NCBI GenBank assembly: GCA_041481365.1
Contig: JBGPBS010000092.1
Span: forward strand, 1-5,905
Direction of reading: 5' to 3'
From: DASPTR01 sp041481365
GTDB lineage: Archaea; Thermoproteota; Bathyarchaeia; Bathyarchaeales; Bathycorpusculaceae
Length of the DNA: 5,905 nt
The position numbers and the translations under genes are program-made. Below the pieces are notes generated by a model. That model saw only the letters and a list, made by a program, of their open reading frames with translations, searched no databases and had not been told where the DNA came from. Positions 1 through 4,500 of the stretch are shown here, piece by piece. Positions within the stretch are counted from its first letter, which is position 1. Each line of letters begins with the position of its first letter.

Positions 1-213
1 AGGAACAGCATGGAGTATTCCTTGTTTCTGCGTTATACATGCGTTACCGCATTTTTATCCGCAAGGCTTTTGACTAGTTTACGGCAAGGTTTGTTGGTTC
101 TTACGAAACATTTCGAGAATCGTTCCCTTTCTTTTATCCAAAGAAGAAATAACAGCGCGGAATAGCCGTGAAAAAACCTCAATTCGTTCTTTTCGAGCTT
201 TTCGCGGCGCGCG
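1..213. other. Intergenic left flank, no convincing gene
   Basis: This AT-rich stretch lies outside the insertion sequence. The only start-to-stop frame noted on the + strand is 10-165 (ATG to TAG, 51 codons), with AGGA about five bases before the ATG. Its conceptual product (beginning MEYSLFLRYT) has no recognisable domain, and nothing in its composition argues for coding, so it is not called. On the minus strand there is a run of six T at 171-176, about 80 bases past the transposase stop, which could act as a weak archaeal-type oligo-T terminator. No tRNA-like cloverleaf or CRISPR-like repeat is visible. Confidence 0.5.
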
Positions 214-230
214 CTAGCCTGTTGCTAAAT
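209..230 (+). repeat. Left inverted repeat of the IS plus palindromic flank
   Basis: These 22 bases match the reverse complement of 1312-1333 at 20 positions; only the two bases at 218-219 differ. The inner part (TGTTGCTAAAT, 220-230) is the likely true terminal repeat. The outer part (GCGCG then CTAG, 209-217) is better read as palindromic target DNA plus the target duplication, because immediately outside 209 and 1333 there is no direct repeat longer than one base. Confidence 0.8.
214..217. repeat. Putative target-site duplication CTAG, left copy
   Basis: CTAG here and again at 1325-1328 brackets the element. The sequence fits the YTAR target preference described for the IS5 group. Because CTAG is its own reverse complement and the flanks are also palindromic, a direct repeat cannot be told from an inverted-repeat extension by sequence alone. 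Confidence 0.55.
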
Positions 231-1324
231 CACCTCTTTTGTGTCAATTTCTGGTCACCTTCCGAGGAGGGTTAAGGATCTGGCTTTTTCCCCTATTTTC
301 AGTATTAGCGCGACCAACGCTGTGAGAAGCATTGCGATCATGCAGAGGAAGGCATGAATTGTAATGTTGTTCAGGCCTCTTACCCTGTGCCTGTTGAGGC
401 CCAGATGCTCCTTCAGCCTTGAATTCATCCGTTCGACCGCTGCTCTTTGCCTATATATCCTTCTTTCATTGGCTGGGCCGTGAGTTCTGAAGCGCTTGTC
501 CACTCTCAACAGCCTCCTCTCTCCTCGGCGCTGGTTTGATGGGTATGGAATTACCGCTCTCACTCCGTGAGCGCTGGATTGGTCCCTCAGTTTTCTGCTC
601 GAGTACTGTGAATCAGCAACCAACGTTTTCGCCTGCTCTCCCGTTGCCCTCAACGCTTTGTCAAACAGTCTGGAAGCGTGTCTCTTTTCGTTCTCGTTAG
701 CCGAAGCCACGATGACAGCTAGGGGCAGCTCGGACTTCGCGTCTGCCGCAACGTGCAACTTGTAACCGAGCTCGTAGGTCTTGCCGTTCCTGCCCACCCT
801 GGCCTCCGAGTCTGAACCTCCTCTGGAGTTGTCATGCGGGTCTCGTTTGCTGTAGGCTTTGATGAAGGTGGCGTCCATAACCAAGGTCTCAGCGCTGACG
901 AGTTCCCCTTTCAACAGTTTTCTGACCATCTTGTTCCTGATCCTTTCAAGCCTTTTCGTTCCGATGCGGTTTCTGAGCCGTGTCAATTGTGACGGATGAT
1001 AGGGCTTCTGCTCATCTTCCAAATCGCACACCTCCCTTAAACCGGGATCATTCCATAGCCGTCGGTACAGCTCTCTATCACTCGGCACCTGCTGAAGCCT
1101 CTTCACCATCAACGCTTTGAAGATGCCAATAGGCTTCCTAGGAGGCCTGCCCACTGAACCATCCCGATGATAAGCCTCGCACACCACTTCCTCGACATCG
1201 TCCAAGTCCAGCTTAAGCAAGATGACACATGAACTCTCAGTTTCCTCCATACTCCAAGATAGGAACACCCACGCTCAAACACGCCTAAACAAGGACCTGT
1301 CAACTCTCAGAATTTAGCAACACC
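218..1324 (-). mobile_element. IS5-like insertion sequence, about 1.1 kb, apparently complete
   Basis: The element has one transposase gene filling almost its whole length, short non-coding ends (37 and 56 bases), and matching ends in inverted orientation. The ends share the 11-base block TGTTGCTAAAT, read inward at 220-230 and as its reverse complement at 1312-1322. CTAG lies just outside on both sides (214-217 and 1325-1328), which fits a 4-bp target duplication of the YTAR type known for the IS5 group. In this reading the element is 1,107 bp, and its two outermost base pairs do not match between ends (CC on the left, GG on the right read inward). The boundaries are inferred from the repeats and could shift by a few bases, because the target is itself palindromic. 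The complete DDE triad suggests the element could be active or recently active. Confidence 0.8.
255..1268 (-). CDS. IS5/IS4-superfamily DDE transposase
   Basis: This transposase would cut and join the ends of the surrounding element by RNase H-fold, two-metal chemistry. Residues about 41-115 match the DUF772-type N-terminal region seen in IS5 relatives, with the typical 'SDRELYRRL..DPGLREV' pattern. The catalytic domain follows. The likely DDE residues are D132 (in VMDATF), D219 (in LVADSQY) and E279. The C-terminal Y-(2)-R-(3)-E-(6)-K signature of IS4/IS5 transposases is intact as Y272, R275, E279 and K286. A hydrophobic helix near residues 305-323 is usual for the family and is not a membrane anchor. 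The length, 337 residues, is normal for a one-frame IS5-type enzyme, and no frameshift is needed. The frame opens with GTG at 1268; an ATG at 1250 would give 331 residues. Neither start has a well-spaced Shine-Dalgarno, so the start is unsettled. On the minus strand a perfect TTGACA lies at 1298-1303, but no good -10 box follows. The gene is divergent from the protease at 1470. Confidence 0.93.
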   Translation of the reverse strand: MFLSWSMEETESSCVILLKLDLDDVEEVVCEAYHRDGSVGRPPRKPIGIFKALMVKRLQQVPSDRELYRRLWNDPGLREVCDLEDEQKPYHPSQLTRLRNRIGTKRLERIRNKMVRKLLKGELVSAETLVMDATFIKAYSKRDPHDNSRGGSDSEARVGRNGKTYELGYKLHVAADAKSELPLAVIVASANENEKRHASRLFDKALRATGEQAKTLVADSQYSSRKLRDQSSAHGVRAVIPYPSNQRRGERRLLRVDKRFRTHGPANERRIYRQRAAVERMNSRLKEHLGLNRHRVRGLNNITIHAFLCMIAMLLTALVALILKIGEKARSLTLLGR

Positions 1325-1333
1325 CTAGCGCGC
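1312..1333 (-). repeat. Right inverted repeat of the IS plus palindromic flank
   Basis: This is the partner of the left repeat at 209-230, identical at 20 of 22 positions in inverted orientation. Read inward on the minus strand it gives GCGCG, CTAG, GG, then TGTTGCTAAAT. It is the transposase-promoter-proximal end: the transposase start lies about 56 bases inside the inferred tip at 1324. Confidence 0.8.
1325..1328. repeat. Putative target-site duplication CTAG, right copy
   Basis: This is the second CTAG, directly outside the right end of the element. Joining the flanks with one CTAG gives a predicted empty site with a 14-base perfect palindrome, GCGCGCTAGCGCGC. Confidence 0.55.
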
Positions 1334-1334
1334 C

Positions 1335-1469
1335 AAGTTGCGTTTGATACATCTTTAGAGAGAATGCCTCGTTTGCCTCATCAAGGACCATTCAGTAAAG
1401 CATTAATACATCCTTCTTTCTAGAGTAGATCTGTTGTGGTTCTGAGAAGGGGAGTGCGGGGAAGGTAGA
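1335..1469 (+). promoter_or_regulatory. Upstream region and candidate archaeal promoter of the protease
   Basis: This 135-base gap separates the IS target site from the protease start. The best TATA-like element is ATTAATACA at about 1402-1410; with the usual archaeal spacing of about 25 bases, transcription would begin near 1430-1437 and leave a leader of about 35 bases. The match is weak and no clear BRE is visible, so the placement is tentative. The IS inserted about 70 bases upstream of this box, so it may have removed distal control sequences while leaving the core promoter. Confidence 0.35.
1448..1466 (+). promoter_or_regulatory. Purine-rich Shine-Dalgarno region of the protease
   Basis: GGGGAG (1449-1454) and GGAAGGT (1460-1466) lie just before the ATG at 1470; the second ends three bases before it. 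An in-frame TGA at 1443 rules out a longer N-terminus, and the ATG is followed directly by a signal peptide, so this site settles the start. Confidence 0.6.
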
Positions 1470-1559
1470 ATGAACAAGAGAGTGTTAGGTATTATAGCGT
1501 TATCTCTACTTATTGTAAACTTTGTGTCAGTTTCGTTTACCGTACAAATGTCGATGGCA
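1470..1559 (+). other. Signal peptide coding region of the protease
   Basis: The encoded N-terminus starts MNKRV, then has a run of Leu, Ile, Val, Ala and Ser to about residue 25, and ends with SMA before a Gly-Asn-Ser-Pro stretch. This is a Sec-type signal with a plausible A-type cleavage site after residue 30. There is no twin-arginine motif and no lipobox cysteine. The following residues, about 31-87, are polar and low in structure, as expected for a linker before the propeptide. Confidence 0.8.
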
Positions 1560-4500
1560 GGGAACTCGCCGCCCCTTTTTAACGACAATCCGTCGTTGCA
1601 GAACGACCGCGTCGTTTCATCTGACAGAGCCAAGAACCTTACCGAGCCCGAGGGCTCTAACGGCAGAGGGACGGAATGGAACTTCAGTAGTCCAGATGAG
1701 TGGAGTAAGGTCGCTTATGCAGATGGAAACAAGACTAGACTTATTGTCGGAGTCAACGAGGAGAATAACGTCAGCATGCCTGAATTGAATGAGATAGCGG
1801 CCAGACATGATGCCAGAATCGTAAACACTGTCACAATCAGAGGCCGGACACGCGCAGTGGTTGTGGAACTCATGTTCACGTCAGTTCCTCGTTTTGTACA
1901 GGAAACCCAACTGGCCGGTTTAGCAGACTACATCGAGCCGAACTTGAAAGTCAAAGTCAGCCTCACTCCGAACGATCCCTACTGGAGCTTGCAGTGGGGT
2001 CCAAAGAAAATAGAGGCAGACTGGGCTTGGAACACGACGGTAGGAGGTTCTGACCTGCTTGTTGCCGTTATTGACACAGGCATTGACTACAATCATCCTG
2101 ACCTTGCCGCGAACTACGTTCCACTGGGCTACGACTGGGTCAACAATGACCCCGACCCGCGAGACGATTACGGCCACGGGACTCACTGTGCAGGCATCAT
2201 CGCGGCAGCAATGAACAATAGCGTTGGGATAGCAGGCGTGGCTCAGGTCAAGATCATGGCGGAAAAGGTTATCGATAATGGCGGCTGGGGATATGCAGAC
2301 TGGTTTGCAGAAGGGGTCATAAACGCCACGGATAGTGGCGCCAAAATACTCAGTATTAGCCTCGGCGGATACGGGGACAGTGAATTAATGCATGATTCCT
2401 TGAAGTACGCATACGACGCTGGAGTCCTGATCGTTGCCGCTGCGGCAAATGATAACAGCAACATAAAACCCTATCCCGCAGGTTACAGTGAAGTCGTTGC
2501 CGTTGCGGCCACTGATCAGAATGACCAAAAAGCTTCATTCTCAAACTGGGGCGATTGGATTGAATTGTCAGCGCCGGGCGTAAGTGTCTATTCGACCATG
2601 CCCACGTATTCGGTAACGCTCAACGGGTATGGATATTCAATGAACTACGATTATCTCAGCGGTACTTCTATGGCTTGTCCGCACGTTGCAGGAGTGGCAG
2701 CGTTAGTGTGGAGTCGATTCCCAGGCAAGTCAAGAGATTGGGTGAGATTGTGGCTGCGGTCCACTTCCAATGATTTGGGAACTCCTGGCTTTGATGTCTA
2801 CAACGGTTATGGCAGAGTGAATGCGAGAAGAGCGGTTGAGTATGCAACTGCTCAGCATGAACTCGAAGCCTTCAGTATGGCCGCACCTCTCTACGTCAGG
2901 CCTGGAGAGCAAGGCACCATAAACAGCACTGTCTTCAATTTTGGGGAATCAGATGAAACAGATGTGACGGTACAGCTTTGGGCTAACGGCACGATGGTAT
3001 CTGCTGGAACCATAGATTATTTGGCCACTGGCGAATTTGCGATCGTCAGTCTTCCTTGGAGTCCCACTGCTCAAGGAATCTACAACGTCACAGCGTACGT
3101 CGTGTCTGTAGCAGGTGAAGCAAGGTTGGACAACAATGCCCTCTCAAAGTACGTCTACGTTGGCAACCCTGTAAAGGCTGTTGTGCTGCATTCATCTGGT
3201 AACGTGCTGAGTCAAAGTATCACGACTTGGCAGGAACTTAACGGTCAATGGCATTTGTTCGGCGACACTATGATATACGTTGATTATACATCGTTGAACA
3301 AGGATGACATCTCATACACTGATCTCGCTGGCTCAGAAGCAGATGTGCTGATAATTTCGTGTGCATACGACAGGAATGTCGGATGGGAGTTCACGGACTC
3401 TGAAATTGCGGCGATAGAAAGATATGTTTACGAGGGACACGGGTTGATCGTCACAGCCGGAACGCTCTATCAAGGGGTCCCCAACAACAACAAATTTGGA
3501 AAACTGTTGGGCCTTAGCAAGGACGTCCAGTGGACAGTTACTGGAACCGACTTGCTGGAAACTGTTAACGCGTCTCATCCAATATTCTACAATGTGCCAA
3601 ACCCATTAGTTTTTCCCAGTCTCCAGACGGTAATCCCAAGTGATGGAAGCTGGGATTCCAGTGAACTGGTTGACGGGGAGTATCTAGCACTTGGACATTA
3701 TCAGGAAAGCGCTGTTGTTGCACGCGCAGGCTTGGTCTTCATCTCTCCTTGGCTTGAAATCATACCCCCCTACTACAAGCATCACCTGCAACTTCTTTAC
3801 AACGCAATCAGATGGTCACACTACCAGAAACCACAACACGAACTCATCGTATCCTTGGAGTCTCCGAAATACCTTCAACTCGGCGAGTCAGCACTACTCA
3901 ATGCAACTGTTTGTAACGTGGGATTAGGCAACGAAACAGATGTGGAACTGCAACTGCTAATAACTTGTGCCGTCGTCGATTCTGTGCTGATTCCAGAATT
4001 GATAGCAGGAACATCTCATATGCTCAGCTACCTCTGGACTCCTACTGTTGAAGCGACATACAATGTGACGGGTTACGTACCTCCCGTGCCAAATGAGGAA
4101 TATGCAGTGAATAATGTTGCTTCAGTGAATGTCAAAGTGCGTGGCGCAATTACGCGGGTGGCCGTTCTGAATTCTTGGGATGAACCCTACTACTTCACAG
4201 GCGGATGGAGCAACGCGTACCAGACTTTGGTAGATGCGTTGAATGCTCAAGGCTTCTTGTATGCACAAGCAGTCACAAATGCAGAAATCACGGACGGAGT
4301 TTTGAGTTCCTTTGATGTTTTTGTGATGGTGGATAATGTACCAAATGACAATGCAGTTCCTTATGCCGTTGACTTCTGGTTAAATGGGGGCGGAATTGTC
4401 GCTTTTGACAGTTCAATCTGCTTCCTTTGCTACGCTGGAATTTTGCCCTCAGAATCTGTCGACCACAACGGCTATGGTGTTTACTGGGGCTATGAAACGG

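Noticed and set aside
108..122. Short inverted repeat CGAAA / TTTCG that could form a hairpin
   Set aside because: The stem is five base pairs with a loop of about two bases and no following T-run; too weak to call a terminator.
10..165. Small + strand ORF of 51 codons with AGGA upstream of its ATG
   Set aside because: The product has no recognisable domain or compositional sign of coding, and open frames of this size arise by chance.
33..208. Minus-strand open frame that, once the IS is removed, would extend across the junction to about 1370
   Set aside because: The rebuilt frame is only about 75 codons, is preceded by a double TGA, has no ATG start and no recognisable motif; a gene disrupted by the IS is not supported.
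300..356. Possible transmembrane helix at the C-terminus of the transposase
   Set aside because: A hydrophobic C-terminal helix is usual in IS5-type DDE domains, and a DNA-acting enzyme is not expected in the membrane.
1522..1788. Second + strand frame overlapping the protease N-terminus
   Set aside because: It is out of frame with the signal peptide and propeptide, which are clearly coding, and has no domain of its own.
1920..2544. Antisense open frames opposite the catalytic domain
   Set aside because: They lie opposite a continuous, motif-rich S8 coding frame and encode no recognisable protein; they are shadows.
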